Source: Climacium dendroides
Lineage: Eukaryota; Streptophyta; Bryopsida; Hypnales; Climaciaceae
Length of the DNA stretch: 64,000 nt
NCBI GenBank assembly: GCA_950106755.1
Contig: OX467082.1
Span: 3,286,001 to 3,350,000 of the forward strand
Reading direction: 5' to 3'
Part shown: piece after piece, positions 1 to 11,579 of the stretch
Layout: every line of letters starts with the position of its first letter
Numbering within the stretch: the stretch's first letter is position 1
Position numbers and translations under genes: made by a program
The notes under the pieces: generated by a model
Database searches by the model: none
What the model was told of the DNA's origin: nothing
Seen by the model: the letters and a program-made list of their open reading frames with translations, nothing else

Positions 1-202
1 CAGCCAGGTCGGCGGCCCACCCAGGTCGGTTGACCACGGGCAGAGAGGAGAAAAAAACTCTGAAATCTTGATACGACGTACAGTTTTGAAAGCAAGCTTT
101 GGGTCTAGGGTTTAGAAGGTCCAAGAACGTTTTCGACTTCTGCACCCCTCTACACACCCCAATGGAAACAGGCTCTTATTGATCAAGTGTGAAGATGAAG
201 AC

Positions 203-870
203 ACCTATCTATGCTATTTTTACCTGATTTTATTGACTTTGTGCTTTGGCGTTGACGCTTGCATCTATTATGGTTTCTAAATCCCGGTTTTCAAATCCTA
301 TCTACCTTGGGGGGGATCATTTATTTTAGGTAGAGTGATAATCACTGGAAGGATGATGCCATTTACATCTATGAAAATGGATGAAACTTATAATCTATAG
401 ATGAAATTTTATTTTTCATCCAAAAATAATGTGCTTTCATCCAAAATATAGCGATACTATCCCAAGATTTGGTAGCAAATTAGTGAGTTCATCCACTGAA
501 AAGCAAGAATGTTTTGTCAAATATTCCCTTCCAAAAAAAATCATCTCTTTTTAGAGAAAAATCGCTCCCAAAAAACCTTGCTATCTACAACCATATTCAT
601 ACTTCACAAAGTGGTTAGGGATTGGTTGGAGTGGGGATGTGGGGTTTGACCAATTAGCTCCAAAGCATGTGTGTAACAACATACCTACCTATGTTGTTTT
701 TAACTACATTATTGGCTTTGTCCTTTGGCATTGACTCTCACATTTGTTACGGTTTCTAAATCTTAATTTTCAAATCCTACCTACAACCACATTCACACTT
801 TATAACACAATTATTTAGTGTTTGGTTGGAGTGGGGATGTGGGGCTCATTCAATTGGCCCCCAAGCATGC
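203..870. repeat. Interleaved degenerate direct repeats
   Basis: Two blocks recur here. One (about 203-310 and 681-790) contains ACCTACCTATG-like sequence, a TTTGGC(A/G)TTGAC core and TGGTTTCTAAATC or a close variant. The other (about 585-660 and 778-860) contains CTACAACCA.ATTCA.ACTT followed by GGTTGGAGTGGGGATGTGGG. The order a1-b1-a2-b2 suggests an old tandem duplication of roughly 480 and 190 bp units that has since diverged. No reading frame or transposon terminus is evident. Confidence 0.55.
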
Positions 871-899
871 ACTTAACACAAAAATTCTATAGCAATCGA

Positions 900-3800
900 T
901 TAGCATTTACATTTCTTCAATCTATGTGCTTTTACCTACTTTGCATTGAATTGCTCGAATGACAAATCTTTCAATTTTAATGGGATTGGTTACAATTCAA
1001 AATGATCAATGGTGGATTCAATAATTGTGGGGAACTTAGGATAGAGCCTCATGATTACACTACTCTTGTTTGGGTTATAAAGTCTATTTTAACACAAAAG
1101 ATTAAACAAATACTCGGTCTTTAATTTTGACAAAATTTGCAAAATCATGTCTAAAAAATCATTATGAAGAATCATAGTAGGAAATCTGACTTTTCATTGA
1201 AATCATCAAGATGTTATTCTTTTCTATAGGAAAGTACAAAATCTTTCAAAGAGTTTATTGGATACCTTCCCATTGCAAATCCTATGTTGTCACATTTCTT
1301 TGTCATTGAATTCATTGAACTCACTAGCCTAAGTGTGACTCTTCCTGTTGGAAATCATACATCCATGTTGTTGTATATGGATTGGGTCAATTTTTTTGGA
1401 TGAATCACTATAAAATTTTAATTTGATACACACTTGGTTGGTGAAGTTGGTTGGATTTTTATTTTGTTGCATTTTTATTGGCTTTGGAAGCAAATCTCAA
1501 ACGAATAGAGACTTTGCATCAACACAAACTACATGTGATGAAGTTTGAGTATTACCTTACTTGATAACTGAGCTAGTGCTATGAGAGCAATGATTCTCAT
1601 TGAACAATTGTTTATTTTGTATTTTTGTGTGAACTTATGTTTTGAAATTGCAAAATGAAAATTTGGACTCAAAATCTGAAATGGACTATTCTACTAGTTC
1701 AATATTATTGGAGTTATCAATAGAAAATTTTAAATGAATACCACCTTTTTAATGAATGCTATTGTGAGATTTAAAGTTGGATACAGTATAGAGGGATTAG
1801 AATATTTAGAAGCTCGAACCACGTAAGGACGCTATAGGCTTAAAAATTTTATGAATGACTTCATGATTAACAATAGAAAAAATGGATGTATATATTGGAT
1901 TAATAATTAGAGTGTTTTGATGACTACCTTAGTCATAGGGGCCACATTCTTCCCAAGTTAACTATGTACCTTTATGTCTAATGCATAATTCAATTGCCAT
2001 TTGATTTCCAGATGTTGTGATGGCACATGCTTGTCATTTCCTTCAATAGTATGAAATTAGTATTTTTTATGGTAGAGAGTCCAATGATCTTTTTAAAATT
2101 TTGATGTTAGGGAATGTTAGATTAGGGAGGAAAAAAAATCAAAATCAAAGAATTTAGAGCCACAATGCAAGATATAGTCTCCTAAGTGAAAAGGGGTGTG
2201 GGACATAGTTGTCTAAACATAAGGAATAAGAATTTCCAACCTTCACAATTGTATTTTCTCAAGTTTTGTATAAAAGTCTTTAGATTGTCTATTCCAAATG
2301 GCAAACATTGATTGTATTTGGAACATGCAATAAAATTATTTGATTCTCTTAGTAATTCTCAATAAAATAAATCAAACTTCTTGTTGAAGCAATCATGCTT
2401 GTTATTATGTGCATGTAGTTTCCCACTTTCCAAGAACATTCATATCACCTTCAAGATTATTTCTATTTGGCTAATATAATATGGAAATGGATGATTCAAT
2501 CTATTTATGCATTACGGATTTAACCTATAATCCCTTGCCCCCTAAAAGTCCTTTGTATTTTGAGCTTCTAAATACAAAGAACATGTTCTTTTTTGAGTCA
2601 AGATTTTGCAAAGAAAAAAATGTAAATACAATTGAAACCATTATTAAAATTTTAATCTCATATTTATGTAGAATGCATTTAAAGAGTTTTAAACTCATGA
2701 TTTTTGAGGCCCAATTACTCAAAATGCATAGAAAATGCATCCATACTTGATTATATGCAGGTTATATTTTTGGATATTTATAAAAAATGCACATCAAAAA
2801 ATATAAATTTTGCTTGTAAATACTCAAAAGCCAAACCTCAATACCAATAGTTTCCTGCAACCTCATAAACTTCAATTTGGTTGCAAAGAATTTTAGGGAT
2901 TAGAAACCAAACAGTCAAGTTTCAAACAACAAATGAATGTAAACATATTCCAACCACATAGAGTCCTAGAAATTAGTTCAAGAAACAAATCTTCAAAAAG
3001 AACTTGAACTTATAAATAAAATATCTTGAAAAATCACCATACTATGAACTTAACAATTTGAAATTAAAGTTAAAGTACTATTGTAAAGATGAAAAATATT
3101 CAATTAGATATTATCAATTTTAGAAAGAATTTATAGTTTGTAGATCATATTTTTATAAATTTTATTTGAAAGCAATCGTAAAAATATTATTCTAGATTAT
3201 ATTTATAACACATTTCCACAATTTTGGAAATTTGCACTATCTACAGTCCAATAGTTCCTTATTCTTAACTAAAACATGAAACGACTTGTGTTAAATGTTG
3301 GTTTTATTCATCTTTCAAGAAAATAATATAGAAAAATAATTCAAAGAATTTATCTTCCTTCCAAAAGTGATCAATTAGAAGTTGGTTGCTTTATTGACCC
3401 TACATGTTAGATATAATGGAGGGTAGGAATTTCTAGAACTATATATTTGAGCTGGTGTACATAGATGGAGTCAATATTACAATTAAGGATTATTTTTACT
3501 TGTAGAAAAAAATATAGAAATGTTATGTAGGTGCATATTTAACCCATAAAGTCTATAAGCCTTTTTCTATCAAAAACCACTCAAAACTTCCATTTCTATG
3601 GCAAAGAGCAAAAAGAAAAAATTAATATTTTTTATTGCATATCAAACATAGGATCTTGTACTAAACTAGTATAAGAATGTATGGAGGAAATATCAAAACA
3701 TTGACCATACAAATTGCAAAATATTTGCATTTAAAGGAAAGGAAACAAGTTTTCTTACACCTTGCTTAAATAAGTTTTTTGGCTTTCAACCTTCTTAACT

Positions 3801-6100
3801 TAAAATTTTTCTCTATTAATTTTGAATTTCTAATTTTAAATGATGAAAAATTGAGTTAAGAGTCTAGGAAAAAAATTCCAAAAATCATACTTAGTTTTCA
3901 CTCATTAAAAAATTGATAAATAGGAATAGGTTCAAGATTGAAGGGAAAACTAAACCATTAATAACTCTAAGATGGAATTGAAACACACTAATATCAACAA
4001 CAAGATTGTTTTAGCAAAAGTTAACCTTGTAAAACTTTTTTTTTTTTAAATTGCGAAAATTGAAGTAAAATTTGGTCTTTTTGTGCCATAATTTTTTATC
4101 TTAGGCACTAATTGAAACAAAAATTATATTTTTGGAAATTTAATATATTTTTCTATCTTATAAAAAAGATTCATAAAATCATAACAAATATTGAGACCAT
4201 AGGAGCCTACCTAAAATTCATTTAGGGGACAATGGAACTTTAGGGATTAAAGTACCTTTACAAAATCCAAAATCATTCACTAATGATTTATTAACCAAGT
4301 TGGGCGATGTGTGAAGTTTGTAACATCCCACAAGGATGGTTTAAGGGCATATTTTGAACACTTAAAGAAATTCCTATTTTACAAAATTGAAGGGCAAAGA
4401 AAAATGAGTATTTTTACCTTAAGAATGACACTTGATAAATGGCCATTCATAGTCGCAATCATGTCAAGCCTTGGAAGGGATTTTAGTGCAAAAGGTTGTA
4501 AGATAGATAGTCTTATAATCCACCGACTCAACCCTATAAAAATTACAAAATTTAACTTGAAGTTTATGATGCCATGCAAGTTGTTGTGTGACTAAATTCA
4601 CACCATCAAAAGCATGGAATTAAGCTTCAAATAGTCAAAGGAGGGTATTGCAACAACAAAAAATGGACTTTTAATTCAAAAATAAGTAGTCATTTCCAAA
4701 GTACTTTAATCCAATTTGTTTTTCTTTAGAACAAACTCTATGTATTTTAGAGTTGTTGCATCTAAAATAAGTGTGCACTAATTTGATTGTGGACTTCTTC
4801 CACCTCAAATTTAGAACCAATCTATAACCAAAAGTAGATCCCTACCACCTTTTTCTTTGTAACCTCCATAAAAATTATTTAAAAAATTATTTATATTTTC
4901 AAAAACTTGTAATCTTATTAGCAAGTGATTCCCCACTTTTTGCTAATAATATCATAAATTACTTTGTTTTATGCAATTTTTGGTGCCTTGGGTGTTTGGT
5001 TGTAGTCTTGTCATCTTTACACTGTTTTGTCAATGCACATATCATGGTGAGAATTCACTAGAGCTTACATATCATTGAACTATCGATGGTTGTTTATCTA
5101 TAAAGTGTATTGAATCCATTGGGATACACAATTCTGGAATTCTGGAATTTAGGGTTTAAGTGGTTATCAATTTTCGTTGGTCACTACTGACCAACTATAG
5201 CATAACCGTCTTGCAAATCTATACTTTCCTACCATGTATACTACATAATAGTACATGTATGTCGGCTACCCACCAATACTTCTGTTGATGTCTTCAGATT
5301 TTAATCAAGGCTTCTGGCAATGTCTTCAAAATGTTTTTTTGGTCCATAAGTCTTGAATAACTCCATAATTTGTTAAATTGCTGATATTAATGTATTGTAT
5401 GCTTAACTTTATAATTGGTTATTGTGGATATCATCCTTTTTGGTATAATGTGAATTATCTACTTAAAAAAAACACCCACTCATTGGAGGTTAAATTGTTA
5501 GTGCAAAACCTCCTCGTTTTGCACAAAATTTCAAAGATGACCATCTACTCTTCTATCTTATTTGGAAGTATTCTTTATCATCCATCAAACACTTAATGCT
5601 TGTGATATAGTTACAAGGTTAATGCAGCCTCTAAGCTCACATTACCATCAATTCTTTCACTTCCTTCACATACTAGAAATGCACTTAGTGTTTGAGTAGA
5701 CTTATAACCCAACAGCGGTCCCAAATATGATTTGTATAAGTTGATCAAAACTTTGCTAAATGGGCTCAAAATTCAAATTTGACACAAGCATTCACATGTT
5801 TTGTAGTAAGAAAAGTCTTTCATTAGACATTTGTGAAAAATCCTCATTTTGATAATGCTCTATGTGAATATCCATGGTGGCCATTGGCATGGTAACCGTA
5901 ACTACTTTCAAGTTATGTAGCTAAGCAAAATGCATCTTGTTGCTAAAATTTCATACTTTTATATTAATGTAAAAGAACATATAAAAGAGCAAATGTAAAA
6001 TATTCTATATTTATTCTTTTAAGTTTATTTTTAATTCTTTTACATTGCATTCAACTTTTTCTTTATCTTTTACTTTAGTTTTTTTACCACTTATTTAAAT
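900..6100. other. AT-rich intergenic DNA, no gene seen
   Basis: This stretch is strongly AT-rich with many homopolymer runs. The longest open frames are under 100 codons, have biased composition (Phe, Ile, Lys, Asn) and match no motif I know. Around 1905-1960 the phrase GTTTTGATGACTACCTT followed by a GGGGCCACATTCTT-like block recurs near 58110-58140, so part of the stretch belongs to a dispersed repeat. I see no RNA gene or transposase remnant. Confidence 0.5.
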
Positions 6101-6119
6101 AGTTGATATAGTGGGCTTT

Positions 6120-6292
6120 AGGAAATTATTGTACTTCACTTCACTTTAGTTTTATTATATTCATTAGCATCATTTTTTAGATCCAACTTCTTTTTAAATA
6201 TTTTTGTTTCATTTTATAGTAACTATTTACAAAGGTTTGAAGATCTTATTGTGCTTTGTTTCACACCAATTTTATTATATTCATTAGTGTTA
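6120..6292 (+). repeat. Duplicated upstream block of the CCCH gene
   Basis: Two diverged copies of about 50 bp lie about 120 bp apart just upstream of the CCCH start codon, at roughly 6120-6172 and 6240-6292. Both run from a TTATTGT(A/G)CTT-like start to the shared TTTTATTATATTCATTAG. The copies may lie in the 5' untranslated region or promoter; no function can be read from the sequence. Confidence 0.5.
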
Positions 6293-6309
6293 TAATATAG
6301 TTTGCAATA

Positions 6310-7326
6310 ATGTCTCATATGTCTCATATTAGGTTTAAAGTAGAATTGTGTAAACATTGGAAAGCACGTCATCCATGTCCAAAGGGACAAGATTGCAAGT
6401 TTGCACATGGTACTCATGAACTACGTAACAATGATCAATATTATCATGGATATGAATCCCAAAATAGGCATATTAAATTTGACATTGTCACAGATGAATA
6501 CTATATACGTAGAAACAATGATTCTCATGGAGACTATTTGAGATCAACTTCAAAGGCTCGAAGGCATTCATCTCAATCACATGAATCACAATATAGAAGT
6601 AATTGTGAATATAGAATGTCTTCCAACAAATCCAAATATGAATTTCAAAAAGATTATCAAGCTCCAACTATTTTAAATAGATCTAGACAACCTTCGATAC
6701 AAAGTAGTGAGTTTTCAAGGGAGAATCTACATCATTTCACAAAACCTACCTTATCAAGAAAACGAAGGAAAGTGGACAATGTAGATGAATATGAAAGAAA
6801 TCATGATGATCATGAGGAACAAGATACAATTATTGATCAAGACTTCCCTCCAGGATTTGAAGCAACTAAAGAATCAAATTCAATTCACCGTCTAAGATCT
6901 GAAGTAACTATAGAGCCAAATTCAAATCATGAGCATGAAGAACATGACCTTCCAAGTATTCTTGAAGCAAATCTTGAAGATGAATTAGACAAGAAGGATC
7001 TACAAGCAAACACTACAACATTGACTTTGCAAGATCTCCATACAAGTGAAGAGAAGGATGAAGCAAATCTCGAAAATGAATTGGACGAGAAAGATCTACA
7101 ACCAAATGATACAACATCAACTTTACAAGATCTCCATACAAGTGAAGAGACAAATGGTTGTGCTAATTGCAATATTTCAAATGCTCAACTTCGGAAGACT
7201 AAAGAAGAAAATGCAATTCTGAAACACACATTGCAAGAATTCTTTATTAAGTACACCAGTTACAAAGAGCAAAAAGTTGATCTTATGAATAGCTTCTTGA
7301 CTTTAGAGAAACAATTACAGTTATAG
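6310..7326 (+). CDS. CCCH-type zinc finger protein, intronless
   Basis: A single open frame of 338 codons. Residues 14-33 form one CCCH finger with spacing C14-X8-C23-X5-C29-X3-H33, the class that usually binds RNA. A basic run RKRRK (150-154) could be a nuclear localisation signal. FPPGFE (179-184) is a short motif seen in other plant CCCH and RNA-related proteins. Residues 219-250 and 251-282 are a near-perfect 32-residue tandem repeat, rich in Glu, Asp and Leu and ending in LQDLHTSEE. CANC (284-287) precedes a heptad-like, probably coiled-coil tail (about 292-338). The middle is hydrophilic and likely disordered. The start is the first ATG of the frame, only 13 residues before the finger. 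Codon use is AT-rich like the surroundings. A degenerate retrocopy cannot be excluded, but the intact frame, finger and repeat argue for a functional gene. RNA binding is inferred from the family. Confidence 0.75.
   Translation: MSHMSHIRFKVELCKHWKARHPCPKGQDCKFAHGTHELRNNDQYYHGYESQNRHIKFDIVTDEYYIRRNNDSHGDYLRSTSKARRHSSQSHESQYRSNCEYRMSSNKSKYEFQKDYQAPTILNRSRQPSIQSSEFSRENLHHFTKPTLSRKRRKVDNVDEYERNHDDHEEQDTIIDQDFPPGFEATKESNSIHRLRSEVTIEPNSNHEHEEHDLPSILEANLEDELDKKDLQANTTTLTLQDLHTSEEKDEANLENELDEKDLQPNDTTSTLQDLHTSEETNGCANCNISNAQLRKTKEENAILKHTLQEFFIKYTSYKEQKVDLMNSFLTLEKQLQL
6964..7155 (+). repeat. 96-bp in-frame tandem duplication within the CCCH gene
   Basis: Two consecutive 96-bp units (about 6964-7059 and 7060-7155) encode the paired 32-residue acidic repeats. 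Both begin GAAGCAAATCT(T/C)GAA and end CATACAAGTGAAGAGA. The high nucleotide identity indicates a recent duplication that kept the reading frame. Confidence 0.8.
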
Positions 7327-7738
7327 GTGTGAAAAAGGTGTATCACAAATATACTGAAGTGAAGTATTGAATTTCAATATTATTTTGGTATTACTTGAAT
7401 CAATACTATTGTTACTGCCCGTTATTTATGCTCAAGATGTCGAAAATGACTATATTTGCAAAGCGTCACATGTACATTGATGCACAATTGAAGGACTTTG
7501 TATTGCTCCCTATCTTGAGCCTGCCTTGTAGAGCTTTCTAATTACTCTCTCCGCTATCTGAGATTATGTGCAAAATTCACGCTCCACGCTCCCTTAATGC
7601 TTAAGTAGGACATATACCATCAAGCTTAAACACGAAGAGATGAAGCTGAAGCAGCTCTACACAGAATAGCAAGTGCAACTCATCAGAAACTACTGAACTC
7701 ATCGAAATATGTCGTTCCAAAACTTTTGAAGGCTAGAA

Positions 7739-10700
7739 TCATATTTTGTATGACTTAAAATCTGGTTGATCACTGGTCAAATCTTCATCCCAGTCACCTA
7801 GACGTTTACCACCAAACACCAATTGCTTGATACCCACATGACTGAAACAGACACCACACACATAAACGGATGTTATTCGCATGGAGTTTCAATTTGATGC
7901 AAAGAGGACTTGGAACACAATGAGCATTAGAATCTCAACAGCACAGAAATGAAGCAATGAAATGAAAAAAGCATGAAAATATTTGCACGCAGAAAGCAAA
8001 GGGTAACACTTACTCGGAGCTAACGTTGGTCATTGCATTGATAAGCACATCCAGACACACAGGGTCTGAAGTCCCCAAGTCAACCCTAACAGACAATAAG
8101 ACAGCAACGTTAGCATCCACACCCAGCCAATTGTATTTGGGTTAGCAAGGCAACATCTGTGGCTTCCATAACAGACTTGAAACTAGAATATGAAATACTT
8201 CTGAATACCGTAACGAGCTGACAAGATTATAAAAGAATTAAGAGAAGTAGAAGTCCGTGCTTACAAACAAGAACATTACAATTTGAAAAATCCAAGAACT
8301 ACGAAGGTCACTAACCATATGCGCGCCCAGTTGTCTTGGAACTCTACGTCACCAATGTTATGGAAAAAAGCATCTAATGCCTCCTTAGCTTTCTCTGTGC
8401 TATAGTTGAGAGGTGCATTTAAGGGAAGTTTTGTAAGCTGCATGCAAACACATGTTGTGTCAACTATCTTGGATTACAAGACAATTCACAAAATAGGCAA
8501 GTATTCTGTTGCTGTCTACTGTATTGCCAGGTTCGCAACATCTCCAATTCCACCCCCCAATCAGTTTCACATTGCACTAGATGCTAATCTAATAAGAAAA
8601 TCATACGGCTTTCAGAGGATCGTCACATAACTTTCATATGATTTTCATATTAATTAAAATTTCAGTAACTTCGTAAAAGTTGAAACTTCAAAAAAGTCGC
8701 AATTTTAGGAAACTTCATGAATTCTTAGCTCTGAATTTATCCAAAACCCGGAAACCCTGGTTAAATTAATATGAAGTTCATGCGAAATTTCAATCTAGTG
8801 CGAAATTGAATTTCATCCACTTAATGTCATACGAACTTCATATGACAAATAACAGGGGGCTTCTTTCCTGATGTAATACTAAAGCTGTGCTGTCAAGGTT
8901 GTTACTGCCCGAGGACTCAGTATTCATCCTATGCACGAGACGAACAATGTACACAATGTGCATACTGAACAAAACGGCCACCACTTTCAGAATCGCGAGT
9001 AAGCATAAAGAATAATATCATAATGCCAGTCAGGATTTTGCATGATGTTATTATGCATCCCATTTAAAGAAACTCTTATGCTTGACAGATGTGAAAACTC
9101 GCATTACCACAGCGCAATCAAAATATCGCTTCTGTCAGCAATTCCCAAGGTTGTTACTGCCCGCTTCTGTCAGCAATTCCCAACATGTAACAGACGTAAA
9201 CCATGGAACCTGAGAGCATCAAAGGAATCTCTACAATAGGACAGGTGAGATTATCCAAATGAAGTGACGAAATAACTAACCTGCATATTCATGGAATTGA
9301 AGCCACCCAGTCGGCCTAACACAAAAAATGACCGGAATACCTACAAGAGCAATAAAGAAATTAGTATCGTGACATAAAAAAGGTTCCTACTCGAATATCA
9401 AGCAGAATAACTCAAATATCAATGCTATCCTCAGCGCTTACTTTTCCATTTATCAATACGAATTAACTGTATACTACCCTCTATAAACACATCAAACACA
9501 ATCCCTCGTTACCGTACAGACGGATTGTGTTTGATGTGTATATAGAGGCTAGTTTACAGTTTATCCTCAACCTGAACAGGTGTCTCTCAATATTGAGTAG
9601 GCCATCCATATATGAACTCATGGTGTTCTTTTTCTCTCAACATGACGGTGTTAAAAGATTGAAGTGGCAGTGGACATACACTTCCGATCAATTCTACATC
9701 TTTGTCTGTAGGAGGGCCGTAGAACTCCATCCAGATGTGGTCATCCGTGGAATCAAAACTGCATCAACGTCCCGAAAAATAGCAGGAATTTAGAACGCAA
9801 AACTAATTTATACATTAAAAGACGAGTCATGAAGCAGAATAATATTTCTCAAAACGAAAATTCTGAAGATATTATAGTGATACTACACTTACTCCCGGAA
9901 AGATACAACCATCGGAGTTGCTGATCCTGTTTTTGTTTGAAGAACATCACGGCCTTTTCTTCGGACTCTTTCTTCCACCTGTATCAATCCATCACCAAAT
10001 TCGAATGATATACCAAATCTTCTTTGCAAAAGAGTCAAGTGGTTCCCTTTGAAATTAAATACATCAGGCAGAAGCTTAACAAGGAAAGCGAAAAGATGAA
10101 GTAACAAACGTACTCGCCGTCTCATCTCTTCTGGATTTCCAATAGCATCTCCGATAATTTCCCGTAGCTCCACGTCGTCCTTTGTTGCATTCTCTAGAAT
10201 CCTGTACATCATTCAAATCGCTTGAGGTACTAAACTTGTTACGGAAATGATCCGGTTACCTACACTAACCCCTGTTACCACCAACAACTCATCTGTTCAA
10301 GCACTTGCTTGGCCTTCAGTTGGTGTAAGCATGGCTTAGCTAAACGTCTACGATCACTCATCTTTGAATGGAAATGGGGTTGTCTACTGCCACTTGCAGT
10401 GGTCTACAATCTCCCACTTTAAAATTGCATTCGAAATCATCCAATACATTGAGTGGTAAAAATTTGGTCTCAAGAGAATTTGGCTCTTGTAGCACCCAAG
10501 CAATCTCTCCAGTAAGCTTTATTGAGTAATCTCCCAATGAAACCACATCCTAAATGTTGGTTGGAATGCTCAAAGCGACGCAAATGGTATCCTCTACCTT
10601 AAACCCTCAATAAACCCCGCCGCCAGAAACACACCGCACGACTCTTCTCCAGAATCCTAAGCCCTTAAACCCTAATGCTCTTATTTCATTTGTCAAATAC

Positions 10701-11261
10701 AAGAACACTGCCATCCGCATTGCAAGTTTGTTGACCAGTGCTTCAAGAGCCAAATTCACAAAACAGGCAGCGTCACCTTCATTTTGACAGCAACATTATA
10801 CACGCACTGTTTACGTGCGTTACCAATGCTAGTCCAGCATAAGATTAGCAGTACCAAAGCGCGCAAGCATCAGGGTTTAAGGGCTTAGGATTCCGGAGAA
10901 TCCATGACACAAACCCATGATACAAATTGAAAAAAATGAAGAAAGTTACAACCCAAAACAGGATTCCAAAGGGCAGAGATGTTTACGTCGCCCACTCAGG
11001 ATACTTGCCATCCTCCTCATTCTGTTTCCGCTTCCGCACCTCCGCCACTTTCTGCAACCGTCTCTCTCTTGCGCCTTTCCCTGAACTCACGGCCGCACTC
11101 CGTTCCCTTGAACCTCCTCCTTGCTCATTGACGTTCACGGCCGTCACAACCTTCACCCTCGCAGCTCTCTTCCTCAATTGGGGCTGCCCCCTCAGGAGCT
11201 CCAATCCGCTATTGCTGCTACACAGAGCCCCTCCTGTGCAGCAATCCTTAGAGCCCAGCAT
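7739..11261 (-). CDS. Conserved plant protein, probable plastid DUF3531-like, frame disturbed
   Basis: Minus-strand exons join in phase, 5' to 3': 10549-10279, 10201-10114, 9978-9893, 9758-9680, 9340-9281, 8437-8316, 8085-8014, 7841-7739 (TGA at 7741-7739). Each intron between them has GT-AG ends. Key segments are GDYSIKL and KFLPLNVLDDFE, then SDRRRLAKPCLHQ, IIGDAIGNPEEMRRR, WMEFYGPP, LGRLGGFNS, NWARIWVDLGTSDP, and finally FGGKRLGDWDE. I associate these with DUF3531 chloroplast proteins of unknown function, from memory. A likely first exon starts at ATG 11261 with a Ser/Gly/Arg-rich, transit-peptide-like start, followed by a basic helix ending KYPEWA near 10990. Two problems remain. The first exon cannot be joined to 10549 in phase through a GT donor. 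The 10549-10279 exon changes frame near 10361-10366, where PISIQR meets a stop and SDRRR continues in another frame. This is either a decayed copy or base errors. Confidence 0.65.
9127..9183. repeat. Short tandem duplication in an intron
   Basis: A 22-bp unit, CGCTTCTGTCAGCAATTC plus CCAA, occurs at 9127-9148 and 9162-9183. The 13-bp spacer carries GGTTGTTACTGCC. It lies in the intron between the 9340-9281 and 8437-8316 exons of the minus-strand gene. Confidence 0.7.
9461..9566. repeat. Intronic hairpin (inverted repeat, short loop)
   Basis: Arms 9478-9504 and 9522-9548 are complementary over 27 nt with one or two mismatches (CCTCTATAAACACATCAAAC against GTTTGATGTGTATATAGAGG) around a loop of about 17 nt. 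Weaker pairing extends each arm outward to about 44 nt (9461 and 9566). It lies in the intron between the 9758-9680 and 9340-9281 exons. It could be a small foldback MITE or a microRNA-like precursor. Confidence 0.7.
10646..10899. repeat. Inverted repeat carrying AAACCCTAA telo-box
   Basis: Arms 10646-10677 and 10868-10899 are 32 nt with few mismatches, each containing the CCTAAGCCCTTAAACCCT core or its complement. About 190 bp of unmatched sequence lies between them. It sits where the first intron of the minus-strand DUF3531-like gene would be, and may be a small transposon or an inversion-duplication scar. Confidence 0.65.
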
Positions 11262-11296
11262 GCTCACCACACCGCTCACTAACTCTTTCCAGTAAC

Positions 11297-11578
11297 CTAA
11301 TAATGCTCGCAGAATTCCTTGTAAAAAGGAGCTTGAAACTTCAAATGCAGGCAAACTTGCGACGCAGTGTGTAAGATAGTGCAATCCAAACTCATTTGCT
11401 GTTTCAGCATCGGAATGACGGAGATGCGGATAATCACGGTCTTAGGGGATGCCACGGTTGAAGGGCCCTCACCACAAGTTCTAGCTTTGGCAGTGAGTGA
11501 TGTAGTCTTCTGGAACTTGCGTGTTTTGGATTGAGCTACGCGAGGAGAGGTTTCGATATTTGGCTTTGACATGCGCAT
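11297..11578 (-). other. Open frame upstream of DUF3531-like gene, uncertain
   Basis: A 93-codon frame opens with MRMSKPNIETSPRVAQ and overlaps, in another frame, the sequence just upstream of the proposed ATG at 11261. Its composition (Lys, Thr, Ser) is plausible for coding DNA. No motif is recognised and it cannot be spliced sensibly into the downstream gene. It may be 5' untranslated sequence or a chance frame. Confidence 0.25.
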
Positions 11579-11579
11579 T

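Noticed and set aside
10927..11295. 122-codon plus-strand frame
   Set aside because: It is the antisense of the better-supported first exon of the DUF3531-like gene, whose basic helix ending KYPEWA looks like real protein.
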